Shown here piece after piece: positions 34,472 through 43,199 of a DNA stretch of 64,000 nt. Each line of letters opens with the position of its first letter. The stretch's first letter is position 1. The notes under the pieces were generated by a model. The model did not search any database. It saw nothing but the letters and a program-made list of their open reading frames with translations, and had not been told where the DNA came from. Source of the stretch: Pseudomonas lini (GTDB lineage: Bacteria; Pseudomonadota; Gammaproteobacteria; Pseudomonadales; Pseudomonadaceae); assembly GCF_030812475.1 (NCBI RefSeq), contig NZ_JAUSSR010000003.1, positions 186,001 through 250,000 on the forward strand. The letters run 5' to 3'. Both the position numbers and the translations under genes were made by a program.

Positions 34472-35427
34472 AAGGGTTTGCCCTCCCATTCGCCAGTCAG
34501 GGTCTTGAGAAATTTGATGATCAGGGTTTTGTCTTCGGTGGAAGGAATGCGCCCAAGCTGGAACTTGAACATCACGTCCACAGCATCTTCGAGAGTGCTG
34601 GCCGAGCCGTCGTGAAAGTACGGCGCGGTCACGGCGACGTTGCGCAGGCTGGGTACCTTGAAGACGTTGCGGTCCTCTTCGTCCCGGGTCACCAGATATC
34701 GCCCAAGATCGGATTCGACAGCATGGCCCCGTACCTGAAAGTAATCGGCCATCACCCCGAACTTCTGGAACATGTTGCCGCCGATGTTCACCCCTTGATG
34801 ACAGGCGATGCAGCCGTATTCCTTGAAGCGCTGGTAACCGTATTTCTCCTCCCGGTTGAGGATCTCGGTATCACCCAGCAGGTATTGGTCGAAGCGTGAG
34901 TTGCGACTGAGCAGCGTGCGTTCGTAGGTGGCCAGGGCATTTTGCACCGTGTTCATGGTCACGCCGTCGGGGTAGGCGTTGGCAAATGAGGCCTGATAAG
35001 CGGGATCGGCGGACAGCGTCTGCACCACGTGCTCCCAGTTGTTGCCCATTTTATCTGGGCTCTGCACCACTTCGTGGATCTGGGCTTCGAGGGTGTCGGC
35101 CCGACCGTTCCAGAATTGCCGAAAATTCAGGCTGGCGTTGAATACGCTGGGGGTATTGGTCTCCACTGCAAGACCGGCGAAACCCATGGAAAATGCCTGG
35201 GTGTCGGCACCGCCGTTTTCCAGTCGGTGGCAGCTTGAACAGGATATCGAGCCATTGACCGACAGGCGGGGTTCGTTAAACAACTGGCGCCCGAGTTCGA
35301 CCCGCAGCGGATCCTGCCTGGGCGCCGCCGGCAATGGTTTGAGCGGTTCATCCAAAGGGGCGGCGCCGGCGTTCAGACACAGCCCGAACAGCGGCACCAG
35401 AAGCAGGCGGTGAAAGAAGGGCGACAT
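34468..35427 (-). CDS. Periplasmic di-haem cytochrome c peroxidase-like protein
   Basis: 319 residues. Start ATG 35427 follows AAGGA by eight bases and gives a signal peptide (LLLVPLFGLCLNAGA). Two c-type haem motifs are visible: CSSCH (RLSVNGSISCSSCHRL) and CIACH (FKEYGCIACHQG). The rest matches the MauG/CcpA family: FWNGRADTLEAQ, NVFKVPSLRNVAVTAPYFHDGSASTLEDAV. Family members reduce H2O2 with electrons from small cytochromes, or oxidise other substrates. Location in the middle of a signalling operon, overlapping the next sensor kinase by 4 bp and 44 bp from the preceding EAL gene, is unusual and suggests it provides or detects a redox signal. Confidence 0.93.
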   Translation of the reverse strand: MSPFFHRLLLVPLFGLCLNAGAAPLDEPLKPLPAAPRQDPLRVELGRQLFNEPRLSVNGSISCSSCHRLENGGADTQAFSMGFAGLAVETNTPSVFNASLNFRQFWNGRADTLEAQIHEVVQSPDKMGNNWEHVVQTLSADPAYQASFANAYPDGVTMNTVQNALATYERTLLSRNSRFDQYLLGDTEILNREEKYGYQRFKEYGCIACHQGVNIGGNMFQKFGVMADYFQVRGHAVESDLGRYLVTRDEEDRNVFKVPSLRNVAVTAPYFHDGSASTLEDAVDVMFKFQLGRIPSTEDKTLIIKFLKTLTGEWEGKPL

Positions 35428-35471
35428 CTGATGATTCCTTGGCCTATGGCCCGAGTGTCTTTGCGAATCGT

Positions 35472-37346
35472 TCACGTGGCGACGGATGAAGAGAGCTGCA
35501 CCGACCGCAGGTACCGGACGAATGCCTCCGGCTCCACGGCTTTGCTGAAGTAGTATCCCTGGCCTTCCTCGCATTGATGGGCCTTGAGGAAATCCAGTTG
35601 TTGAAGGGTTTCCACCCCTTCGGCAATGATCGTCAGCTTGAGGCTGCGGCCCAGGCTGATGATGGCGCTGACCAGCGCGGCATCATTGCTGTCGCTGCTC
35701 AAGCTGCGAATGAACGACTGGTCGATTTTCAGCACGTCGACGGGAAAGCGCCGCAAGTAACTCAAGCTGGAATAGCCGGTGCCGAAGTCATCGATGGCCA
35801 GTCGCACCCCCAATGCCTTGATCCGGTTCAGGGCGGTGACGGTGGCATCGATGTTTTGCATCAACACGCCTTCAGTGATTTCCAGTTCGAGCAAGGCCGG
35901 CTCCAGACCGGTGTCCTTGAGTACCTGCTCGATGCCGTCGACAAAGTCCCGTTGGCGGAAATCGATGGCCGATACATTCACCGATATGCAGATCTTCGGC
36001 AGCCCAGCCGCCTGCCACGCACAGGCTTGTCTACAGGCCTGGGCCAATACCCATTTGCTCAACGGGACGATCAGGCCGCTGTCTTCGGCCACGCCGATAA
36101 AGTCCGACGGGTAGACGCAGCCATGTCCCGGTTTATGCCAGCGGATCAAGGCCTCGGCGCCGACGACCTGACCGCTGCCCAGGTCCAGTTTGGGTTGGTA
36201 ATGCAGGACAAATTCGTTGCGTTCCAGCGCCAGGCGAATGCCGGTCTCGATGCTTTGCTGATCCCGGGCCCGCTGGTTCATTTCGTCGATGAAGAAACTG
36301 AAGTCGTTCGGGCCGTTTTCCTTGACGTTGCGCATCGCGGTTTCGGCTTTCTTGATCAGCGAGATGGCATCGAAGCCATCGTCGGGATAAATGCTGATGC
36401 CCAGGCTGGCAGTGACGCTCAGGTCGTGGCCGGCAATGTGCTGGGGCTCGCGGATGGCCTTCAGGAGTTTTTCGGCGATGCCCTTGGTCTGCTGTGGGTG
36501 GCGGATGTCGGCGAGGATCACCACGAATTCGTCCGAACCGTAGCGAAACACCGAATCGGACTCACGCACCGAGGCCACCAGATTGCGCCCGACCTGCTTG
36601 AGCATCTGGTCACCGGCCGGATGGCCCAGGGCGTTGTTGATGCGTTTGAAGCGGTCGAGCCCCAGAAACATCACCGCCAGCTGCTTGTCATGGCGCCGGG
36701 ACAGTGCCAGTGACTGGTTGAGGCGGTCACCGAGCAACGTACTGTTGGGCAGCTCGGTCAGGACGTCGTACTGCAACAGATGCGAGACCTTGAGCAGTTC
36801 GAGGACCCGGGCCTCGATGGTTTGCTCCAGGCTCAGGACTTTCATGGCCGCGTCCTGAGCCATTTGCCACTTCCAGGTCAGGGCGCTGGCCATCTGCCGG
36901 ATTTCCAGGCTGTCGAAGGGTTTTTTCAGCACCAGCAACTGGTCGCCGAATTCCAGCCGCTCCGCCATGTCTTCCCAGCTGTAATCGGAATAGGCGGTGC
37001 ACAAGGCAATTTGCAGGTGCGGGTCGGCCTTCCACAGCTGTTCGATGGTCTCCAGGCCGTCCCAGCCCGGTGGCATGCGCATGTCGATGAAGGCCATGGC
37101 ATAAGGCCGGCCTTCGGCCAGTGCGCACTGGACCTTTTCGAGGGCTTGCGAACCCTGGTAGGCCGAGTCGAGCTGAAACGTCAGCCGATCGAGCTGCACG
37201 GTGCCGAAGAGCGCTTGTTCGGTGCCGGCCAGGCTTCGGTCATCTTCGCTTTGCGCGCCAAGGATCTTGCGAAAATCCTCATGGATCGAGGGCGTATCGT
37301 CGATGATCAGAATGCGCCGGTTGGTTCGCACGAAAGGGATTTTCAT
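35472..37346 (-). CDS. REC-GGDEF(degenerate)-EAL response regulator, probable c-di-GMP phosphodiesterase
   Basis: 624 residues from ATG 37346. The receiver (RRILIIDDTPSIHEDF; Asp88 in AFIDMRMPPGWDG) is followed by a GGDEF domain whose active site reads YGSDEF instead of GGDEF but keeps the inhibitory R-x-x-D (RESD). The EAL domain has every catalytic element: EALIRW, ISVNVS, LEITE, IDDFGTGYSS, LKIDQSFI, AEGVET. It should hydrolyse c-di-GMP under phosphorylation control, with the GGDEF perhaps sensing GTP or c-di-GMP. It overlaps the upstream regulator by ATGA. Reading further upstream in frame runs into that gene. Confidence 0.92.
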   Translation of the reverse strand: MKIPFVRTNRRILIIDDTPSIHEDFRKILGAQSEDDRSLAGTEQALFGTVQLDRLTFQLDSAYQGSQALEKVQCALAEGRPYAMAFIDMRMPPGWDGLETIEQLWKADPHLQIALCTAYSDYSWEDMAERLEFGDQLLVLKKPFDSLEIRQMASALTWKWQMAQDAAMKVLSLEQTIEARVLELLKVSHLLQYDVLTELPNSTLLGDRLNQSLALSRRHDKQLAVMFLGLDRFKRINNALGHPAGDQMLKQVGRNLVASVRESDSVFRYGSDEFVVILADIRHPQQTKGIAEKLLKAIREPQHIAGHDLSVTASLGISIYPDDGFDAISLIKKAETAMRNVKENGPNDFSFFIDEMNQRARDQQSIETGIRLALERNEFVLHYQPKLDLGSGQVVGAEALIRWHKPGHGCVYPSDFIGVAEDSGLIVPLSKWVLAQACRQACAWQAAGLPKICISVNVSAIDFRQRDFVDGIEQVLKDTGLEPALLELEITEGVLMQNIDATVTALNRIKALGVRLAIDDFGTGYSSLSYLRRFPVDVLKIDQSFIRSLSSDSNDAALVSAIISLGRSLKLTIIAEGVETLQQLDFLKAHQCEEGQGYYFSKAVEPEAFVRYLRSVQLSSSVAT

Positions 37347-39649
37347 CTTTTGTCCCCCGTGGAGCGTTGCGGGTTGTCTTGCATCGGCCCGAGCTCGTGG
37401 CTCGCGGGCGCGATACTGCCGGCCTTCAACAGCTCGGCGGCCTGCTGGCTGCTGACGGCTTTGCTGAAGTAATGACCCTGGGCGTTCATCGGTGAACCGG
37501 TGGCCATCAGCGAGCTGCGCTGCTCCTGGGTTTCGACGCCCTCGGCAATGATGCCGATCCCTACCTCCCGGGCGAAGTTGATGATGGCGCGCAGGGTGTT
37601 CGCGCTGGCCGGGTCGCGGGCCGCGGTGTCGATGAAGGCCTGGGCGAGTTTCAGGTGATTGACCTGGTAGGTCTTGAGGTAGTCGAAAGAGGAGTATTCG
37701 GTGCCGAAGTCGTCGATGGCGATCTTCACCCCCAGCTCGCGCAGACGTGGCAACACATCGTTGTGGGTCCATTTGGTCTGGGCCAGCGTCGCTTCGGTGA
37801 CGTCGAAGCGCAGGTCCCAGGGGCACAGTTCCCAGCGCGCGGTGGTGCGCAGCACGTCGTAGATCAACTCGGGACCACTCTTGAGCTGGGCCAGGGACAG
37901 CTTGATTGCGATCACCGGAGGTGCCATGCCGTCGTCGCGCCACTGGCGCATTTGCCGGCACGCACGATCCAGCACCCAGTGACCGAGGGCGACGATGGTG
38001 CCGGTCTTTTCCGCTGCGGGCAGAAATGCCGAAGCTTCCAGCAGGCCGCGTTCGGGGTGGTTCCAGCTGACCTGCGCTTCCATGCCGAGGATCCTGCCAC
38101 TGCTCAGGTCCACTTCCGGCCAGTAATGCAGTTCCAGTTCCTCGTGTTCGATGGCTTCTCTCAAGTCGCTGGCGATGGCCATGCGTTCGACCACCTCCTG
38201 ATTGATTTCCTCGGAGTGGAAGTGGTACTGGTTGCGCCCCTTTTCCTTGGAGCGGTACAGCGCCATGTCGGCCTGGGTCAACAGGCCGTCGGCGCTGGTG
38301 CTGGCCGGGCTGTAACTGCTGATGCCGATGCTGACCGAGACCCGCACATCATTGCCGGCCAGGGAGTAGGGCAACACCAGCGCATCCCGGACCTTGGCGG
38401 CCAGCCCTGCGGATTGGGTCGGGTCGCTGACATCCAGTTGCAAGATCGCGAACTCGTCACCGCCCAGGCGGGCGACCACATCGTTTTCCCGCACACAGGC
38501 CTTGATCCGGCGGGCGACCTCTTGCAGCAGCAGGTCGCCCGCCGGGTGGCCCAGCGAGTCGTTGATGCGTTTGAAGTGATCCAGGTCCAGGTAAAATATG
38601 GCAAAGGTGGCCGCACCCCGTCGCGCGGCGGCGAACGCCTGGTGCAGCCGCTCGATCAGCGTCGCGCGGTTGGCCAGCCCGGTCAGCCCGTCGGTGCGAG
38701 CCAGCAGGGCGATTTTCTCCTCGGCCACTTTGCGCTCGGTGATGTCGATGATGATGCCTTCGACTTCGAGCAAGCGGCCCTCATTGTCGCGTACCGGGAT
38801 GTAGCGGTTTTCCACCCAGCGCCAGGCGCCATTGCCGGTGCGCATCCTGAATTCGATGGAGGCGCCCGCCGCATGGCGGTCAAGCACCCGGGCCATGGCG
38901 GTGTCGACCTTCGATTGATCGTCGGGATGGATCAGCTCCTGGGCCCAGTTGGCCGACGACACCAGCGCCGCGGCAATGTGCCCGTACTTGGTGATGTTGT
39001 GAGAGATGTACATCAACGGAAACGACGGTTCGCCCCGCAACCGATACAGGATGGTCGGACTGTTTTGCACAATGATATTGGCATCGGACAGCTCCCGGGT
39101 GCGTTCCTCGACGGCCTGCTCCAGCAGCGACATTTTCAATGCCGCGTCTTCGGTCATCTGCCATTTGGCGGTCAACGCGCTCGCCATCTGGCGGATTTCG
39201 ATGGCATCGAAGGGTTTTTTCAGGATCAGCAAGCGGTCGCCCAGCTCCAGGCGCTCGTCGATGTCTTCCCAGGAATAATCGGAATAGGCGGTGCAAAGTG
39301 CCACTTGCAGCTTGGGATCGACCTGCCACAGCCGTTCGATGGTCTCCAGCCCGTCCCAGCCCGGTGGCATGCGCATGTCGATGAAGGCCATGGCATAGGG
39401 CAGGTCGTTGGCCAGAGCCGTCTCGACCTTGTCCAGTGCCTGCAGCCCCTGAAACGCCGAATCGAGCAGGAAACTTTGCAGTGAAATGGCCGCGGAGGTG
39501 CCGAACAGGGCATTTTCAGCGCTTATCAGACTGTCGTCGTCGAACGAAGGCGGGCTGAGGATCTTCGCGAAGTCGGCATGAATCGAGGCGGTATCGTCGA
39601 CGATCAGAATCCGCCGGTTGGTCCGAGCCAGCAAAGAATTCATCGACAT
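37343..39649 (-). CDS. REC-PAS-GGDEF-EAL(degenerate) response regulator, probable diguanylate cyclase
   Basis: 768 residues. The receiver (RRILIVDDTASIHADF; Asp91) is followed by a PAS domain (SPTILYRLRGEPSFPLMYIS, ending WRWVENRYIPVRDNEGRLLEVEGIIIDITERK) and a GGDEF domain with intact LGGDEF and inhibitory site REND five residues earlier. The EAL domain is degraded: EAQVSW replaces EALxRW, IAIKLS replaces the conserved N-V-S, and LKLAQAFI lacks the Asp of LKIDxxFI. This points to c-di-GMP synthesis without hydrolysis. It is the first gene of the leftward operon. A second ATG at 39643 is an alternative start; neither has a good Shine-Dalgarno. Confidence 0.91.
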   Translation of the reverse strand: MSMNSLLARTNRRILIVDDTASIHADFAKILSPPSFDDDSLISAENALFGTSAAISLQSFLLDSAFQGLQALDKVETALANDLPYAMAFIDMRMPPGWDGLETIERLWQVDPKLQVALCTAYSDYSWEDIDERLELGDRLLILKKPFDAIEIRQMASALTAKWQMTEDAALKMSLLEQAVEERTRELSDANIIVQNSPTILYRLRGEPSFPLMYISHNITKYGHIAAALVSSANWAQELIHPDDQSKVDTAMARVLDRHAAGASIEFRMRTGNGAWRWVENRYIPVRDNEGRLLEVEGIIIDITERKVAEEKIALLARTDGLTGLANRATLIERLHQAFAAARRGAATFAIFYLDLDHFKRINDSLGHPAGDLLLQEVARRIKACVRENDVVARLGGDEFAILQLDVSDPTQSAGLAAKVRDALVLPYSLAGNDVRVSVSIGISSYSPASTSADGLLTQADMALYRSKEKGRNQYHFHSEEINQEVVERMAIASDLREAIEHEELELHYWPEVDLSSGRILGMEAQVSWNHPERGLLEASAFLPAAEKTGTIVALGHWVLDRACRQMRQWRDDGMAPPVIAIKLSLAQLKSGPELIYDVLRTTARWELCPWDLRFDVTEATLAQTKWTHNDVLPRLRELGVKIAIDDFGTEYSSFDYLKTYQVNHLKLAQAFIDTAARDPASANTLRAIINFAREVGIGIIAEGVETQEQRSSLMATGSPMNAQGHYFSKAVSSQQAAELLKAGSIAPASHELGPMQDNPQRSTGDKR

Positions 39650-39904
39650 GCGCCGGGACCAGCGTCTTTATGGTGGGGTGTGTTCATAGAGGGCATCCTT
39701 TCCCTGATCTCCTGGCCGAACGTACAGATTATGGATCCGAGTCAGCTGAGCATAGACCTCTGTCCAGCACTTCGCGCTACAGAATCAAACGAATCATTTC
39801 CGGATCACGCGCAAAATCATCTAGCCTGAAGGACAGGCTCCGACAATAGGGGATGTTTGTCCGGAACCTGATTGCGATACAGCCGTTTCACTCGAGGTAA
39901 CGCC

Positions 39905-41284
39905 ATGGAAGAGCAACTCCCCACGACATTGACTGATAAACCCAAGGTGCTGCTGGTCGATGATGAGGAGTCGATCCTCAACAGCCTGCGTCGCTTGTTG
40001 CGCGGCCAACCCTACGACGTGCTGCTGGCCACCAGTGGTGCCCAGGCCCTGGATATCATGGCGCAACAGCCCGTCGACCTGGTGATGACCGATGCTCGCA
40101 TGCCCAATATGGACGGCGCCACGCTATTGGCCCATATCCATCAGCGCTACCCCGACACCACCCGAATCATGCTGACCGGTTACGCCGATCCGTCGGTCAT
40201 TATCAAAGCCATCAATGAAGGGCAGATTCATCGTTACATCAGTAAACCCTGGCACGATGAGGAAATGCTGCTGACGTTGCGACAAGCCCTGGCCTACCAG
40301 TATTCCGAGCGTGAACGCTTGCGTCTGATGCAGGAGACACGGGATCAGAACGAGCAATTGAGGCTGCTCAATGCCACCCTGGAGAGACACGTCGCCTCCC
40401 GTACCGCCGAGCTGCAGCAGACCGCGGACATGCTCGACCTGGCCTACGAAGAACTCAAGCACAGCTATGTCACCAGCACCGAGGTGTTCTCGCTGCTGGC
40501 CAACCTGCGATTGCCGCCGGCCAAACAGACCAACCGCCAGATCATCGAACTGGTGCGGGTCTACTGCCAACGGCATGAGCTGGACGAAGGTACGGGTCGC
40601 GACCTGACCATGGCCGCGGCGCTTTATAACATTGGCAAGCTGAGCTGGACCGACAATATGATGACCGCGCCGGCGGACCTGCTGCATCACAACGATCGGG
40701 AGCGCTACCGCGGTTATCCGAAACAGAGCGAGTCACTGTTGATGACGCTCGAGCCGTTGAAGGATGCGGCGCGGCTGATTCTTCACCATCAGGAGCGTTG
40801 GGATGGCAATGGCTTTCCCGACCGGCTCAAGGGCGAGGCGATTCCGTTCGGTTCACGGCTGCTGAAACTGGCGGTGGATTTCATCGAATTGCAGCGTGGC
40901 CTGATTCTCGAGCGGCAGATGAACAGCGATGAAGCACTGGTCTATATCCGCAACTATGCCGGCCGGCTCTACGATCCCGGGATGGTGGAGGATTTCATCC
41001 AGGTCTGTGCGGCGTACCTGAGCGATGTTTCGCTGGCCGATCCTTTGGTCAAGGTGCTGACCACCCGGGACCTGGCGGCAGGCATGATCCTGGCGCGCAA
41101 CCTCAATGCCGACAATGGGATGTTGCTGCTCAATGCCGGCAAGGTGTTGAACGGGGCGCTGGTGGATAAGTTGATCGCCTTCGAAGCCATGGAAGGGGCG
41201 AAATACGCCATTTTTGTGAAGATACCTGAGGATGTGAACGGCGCAATTCTCGAGATGGAAAATGTTGCCCCGGCCCTGCATTGA
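39905..41284 (+). CDS. REC response regulator with degenerate HD-GYP-like output domain
   Basis: 459 residues from ATG 39905 (GAGG eight bases before). The receiver (KVLLVDDEESILNSLRRLL, Asp in LVMTDARMPNMDG, YISKPW) is followed by a long coiled coil (about 130-190) and an HD-related domain. The HD-GYP half-motif HHQERWDGNGFPDRL is present, but the expected metal-binding H-D near AALLHDIGK reads ALYNIGK, so both ligands are missing. Enzymatic c-di-GMP hydrolysis is unlikely; binding or partner regulation remains possible. It is divergently transcribed from the c-di-GMP/cytochrome operon with a 255-bp shared promoter region, implying common control. Confidence 0.88.
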   Translation: MEEQLPTTLTDKPKVLLVDDEESILNSLRRLLRGQPYDVLLATSGAQALDIMAQQPVDLVMTDARMPNMDGATLLAHIHQRYPDTTRIMLTGYADPSVIIKAINEGQIHRYISKPWHDEEMLLTLRQALAYQYSERERLRLMQETRDQNEQLRLLNATLERHVASRTAELQQTADMLDLAYEELKHSYVTSTEVFSLLANLRLPPAKQTNRQIIELVRVYCQRHELDEGTGRDLTMAAALYNIGKLSWTDNMMTAPADLLHHNDRERYRGYPKQSESLLMTLEPLKDAARLILHHQERWDGNGFPDRLKGEAIPFGSRLLKLAVDFIELQRGLILERQMNSDEALVYIRNYAGRLYDPGMVEDFIQVCAAYLSDVSLADPLVKVLTTRDLAAGMILARNLNADNGMLLLNAGKVLNGALVDKLIAFEAMEGAKYAIFVKIPEDVNGAILEMENVAPALH

Positions 41285-41289
41285 CCCCC

Positions 41290-41391
41290 CTGTAGGAGCG
41301 AGCCTGCTCGCGATGGACGTGAACGATGACGCGCGCTGTCTGGATGAACGCAGCGCCCTCACGTTCATCGCGAGCAGGCTCGCTCCTACAG
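41290..41391. repeat. REPIN between the REC-HD and Nudix genes
   Basis: Inverted pair beginning CTGTAGGAGCGAGCCTGCTC and ending GAGCAGGCTCGCTCCTACAG, starting 5 bp after the REC-HD stop. Confidence 0.92.
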
Positions 41392-41484
41392 AGGGGAGGG
41401 GGACTTGGCAGATGTTTTTCCGCGTGACGACGCCTCGGCCCGCATGTGATCCTTGCGCCTTTTACCCAAAGCCAGATCCGCTTC

Positions 41485-41916
41485 ATGACCCTATCCTCCG
41501 TCTCGCCCCGTCTCATCCGTATCGCTGCCGCCCTGTTGATCGGCCCCGACGGCCGCACCTTGCTGGTGCGCAAGCGCGGCACCGAAACCTTCATGCAACC
41601 GGGCGGCAAGATCGAAGCCCATGAACAACCTATCCACGCCCTGGCCCGCGAACTGGAGGAAGAGCTGGGCCTGGTCATCGATCCGGCGCACGCCACCTGG
41701 CTGGGGCAATTTTCGGCACCGGCCGCCAACGAGCCGGGGTTTGTCGTCCAGGCCGAAGTCTTTCAACTGACTGTCGACTCAGACGTATCCCCGGCGGCCG
41801 AGATCGAAGAGGTGCGCTGGATCGACCCGGCCACCGACGGCAATCTCATCCTGGCGCCATTGACACGGGACCTGATCCTGCCGTTTTATCGAGCCTCGCT
41901 GACCGCGATCGCCTGA
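41485..41916 (+). CDS. Nudix hydrolase
   Basis: 143 residues from ATG 41485. The Nudix box is complete: GGKIEAHEQPIHALARELEEELGL (G-x5-E-x7-R-E-x-x-E-E-x-G-x), preceded by the strand AAALLIGPDGRTLLVRKRG and followed by a strand with APAANEPGFVVQAEVFQL. It hydrolyses a nucleoside diphosphate linked to another moiety in the cytosol; the substrate is unknown. The in-frame extension to 41446 precedes any family similarity. It is 22 bp upstream of the LysE gene in the same direction, so probably co-transcribed. Confidence 0.9.
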   Translation: MTLSSVSPRLIRIAAALLIGPDGRTLLVRKRGTETFMQPGGKIEAHEQPIHALARELEEELGLVIDPAHATWLGQFSAPAANEPGFVVQAEVFQLTVDSDVSPAAEIEEVRWIDPATDGNLILAPLTRDLILPFYRASLTAIA

Positions 41917-41938
41917 TCATTCACGCCGGGGAATTGCC

Positions 41939-42577
41939 ATGATCCCGCTTCAAGACCTGCTGATTTTCGCCGCCGCCGCGTTGCTGATGGTGCTGACACC
42001 GGGGCCGAACATGATCTACCTGATCTCCCGTTCGATCTGCCAGGGGCGCAAGGCCGGAGTGACTTCACTGCTCGGCGTGGTCGCGGGATTCTTCGTGCAC
42101 CTGTTCGCGGCGGCTGCCGGTTTGACCGCCGTGTTCCTCGCGGTGCCGATGGCTTATGAAGTGCTGAAGTGGGCCGGTGCGCTGTACCTGATGTGGCTGG
42201 CGTGGCAGGCGGTCAGGCCGGGGGCGCGTTCACCCTTCGAAGCGCAGCAATTGCCACCGGACTCGTCACGCAAACTGATCACGATGGGCTTTCTGACCAG
42301 CGCCCTGAACCCGAAGATCGCGGTATTTTACCTGTCGGTGTTCCCGCAGTTCATCACGCCTGAGCATGGCTCGGTGTTTACCCAGAGCATCCTCCTCGGC
42401 CTGACCCAGATCAGCGTCAGTTTCAGTGTCAACCTGCTCATCGCACTGTTCGCGGCGGGCATTGCGTCCTGGTTTGTCAACAACCCGACCTGGCTGGCGG
42501 TGCAGCGTTATTTCATGGGCTTCGTGTTGTCGGCCCTGGCCGTGCGGTTGATGCTTGAACAACGCCGGGCGGCTTGA
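41939..42577 (+). CDS. LysE-family amino-acid/metabolite exporter
   Basis: 212 residues, six transmembrane segments. The opening IFAAAALLMVLTPGPNMIYLISRSICQGRKAGVTSLLGVVAGFF carries the LysE/RhtB signature T-P-G-P-N followed by G-x-x-x-G-x-x-x-x-x-G. Later FLTSALNPKIAVFYLSVFPQF holds the conserved N-P-K. Members export amino acids, homoserine lactones or related compounds across the inner membrane. A GGGGAA lies seven bases before the ATG. The stop overlaps the following acetyltransferase start (TTGA). Confidence 0.93.
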   Translation: MIPLQDLLIFAAAALLMVLTPGPNMIYLISRSICQGRKAGVTSLLGVVAGFFVHLFAAAAGLTAVFLAVPMAYEVLKWAGALYLMWLAWQAVRPGARSPFEAQQLPPDSSRKLITMGFLTSALNPKIAVFYLSVFPQFITPEHGSVFTQSILLGLTQISVSFSVNLLIALFAAGIASWFVNNPTWLAVQRYFMGFVLSALAVRLMLEQRRAA

Positions 42578-43077
42578 TCGTGTGGATTGAACGGCTGGAT
42601 GCCAGGCATGCCCTGGATTATCGGGCACTGATGCTCGAAGCTTATGACCTGCATCCCCAGGCGTTTACCTCCACCGTGCGCGAACGCGCGGTGATGCCGC
42701 CGAGCTGGTGGGAATCGCGCCTGACCGGCAAGCTCGACGTGGTGTTCGGCGCGTTCGAAGAGGGCGGGCTGGTGGGTATCGTCGGCCTGGCCTTCGAGCC
42801 CCGGGAAAAGGCCCGGCACAAGGCGACATTGTTTGGCATGTATGTATCCGCCAAGGCCCGCCAGCGCGGGTTGGGCTACACGCTGGTCCAGGCAGCGCTG
42901 ACTGAAGCACAGGACCGTCAGGGCTTGAGGCTGGTCCAGCTGACCGTGACTGCTGGCAACGATGCGGCGATCAACCTGTACAAGCGTTGCGGCTTCATCC
43001 AGTTCGGCCTCGAACCGATGGCGGTGCGGGTGGGCGAGGAGTATTTCGACAAGCTCCACATGTGGCGCGAGATCTGA
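42574..43077 (+). CDS. GNAT-family N-acetyltransferase
   Basis: 167 residues if the TTG at 42574 (overlapping the LysE stop) is used; the GTG at 42580 is an equally plausible start. The GNAT fold is seen in ATLFGMYVSAKARQRGLGYTLVQAAL (acetyl-CoA loop R-Q-R-G-L-G) and LTVTAGNDAAINLYKRCGFIQFGLEPMAV. It transfers an acetyl group to an unknown amine substrate. Coupling to the LysE exporter might reflect a shared resistance or detoxification role, by inference. Confidence 0.88.
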   Translation: MIVWIERLDARHALDYRALMLEAYDLHPQAFTSTVRERAVMPPSWWESRLTGKLDVVFGAFEEGGLVGIVGLAFEPREKARHKATLFGMYVSAKARQRGLGYTLVQAALTEAQDRQGLRLVQLTVTAGNDAAINLYKRCGFIQFGLEPMAVRVGEEYFDKLHMWREI

Positions 43078-43092
43078 ATCCACCACAGATCC

Positions 43093-43196
43093 CTTGTAGG
43101 AGCGAGCTTGCTCGCGATGGACGTGAGGGCGCCGCGTTAATCCAGGCAGCCCGCGTCATCGTTAACGTCCATCGCGAGCGAGCTCGCTCCTACAGG
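43093..43196. repeat. REPIN between the GNAT gene and metR
   Basis: Inverted pair GTAGGAGCGAGCTTGCTCGC ... GCGAGCGAGCTCGCTCCTAC in the gap between convergent genes. The right half has one changed core base (GCGAGCGAGCTCGC). Confidence 0.92.
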
Positions 43197-43199
43197 GAC

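Noticed and set aside
37655..39484. 609-codon plus-strand frame opposite the REC-PAS-GGDEF-EAL gene
   Set aside because: Mirror-image frame of a confirmed coding gene; no recognisable motif.
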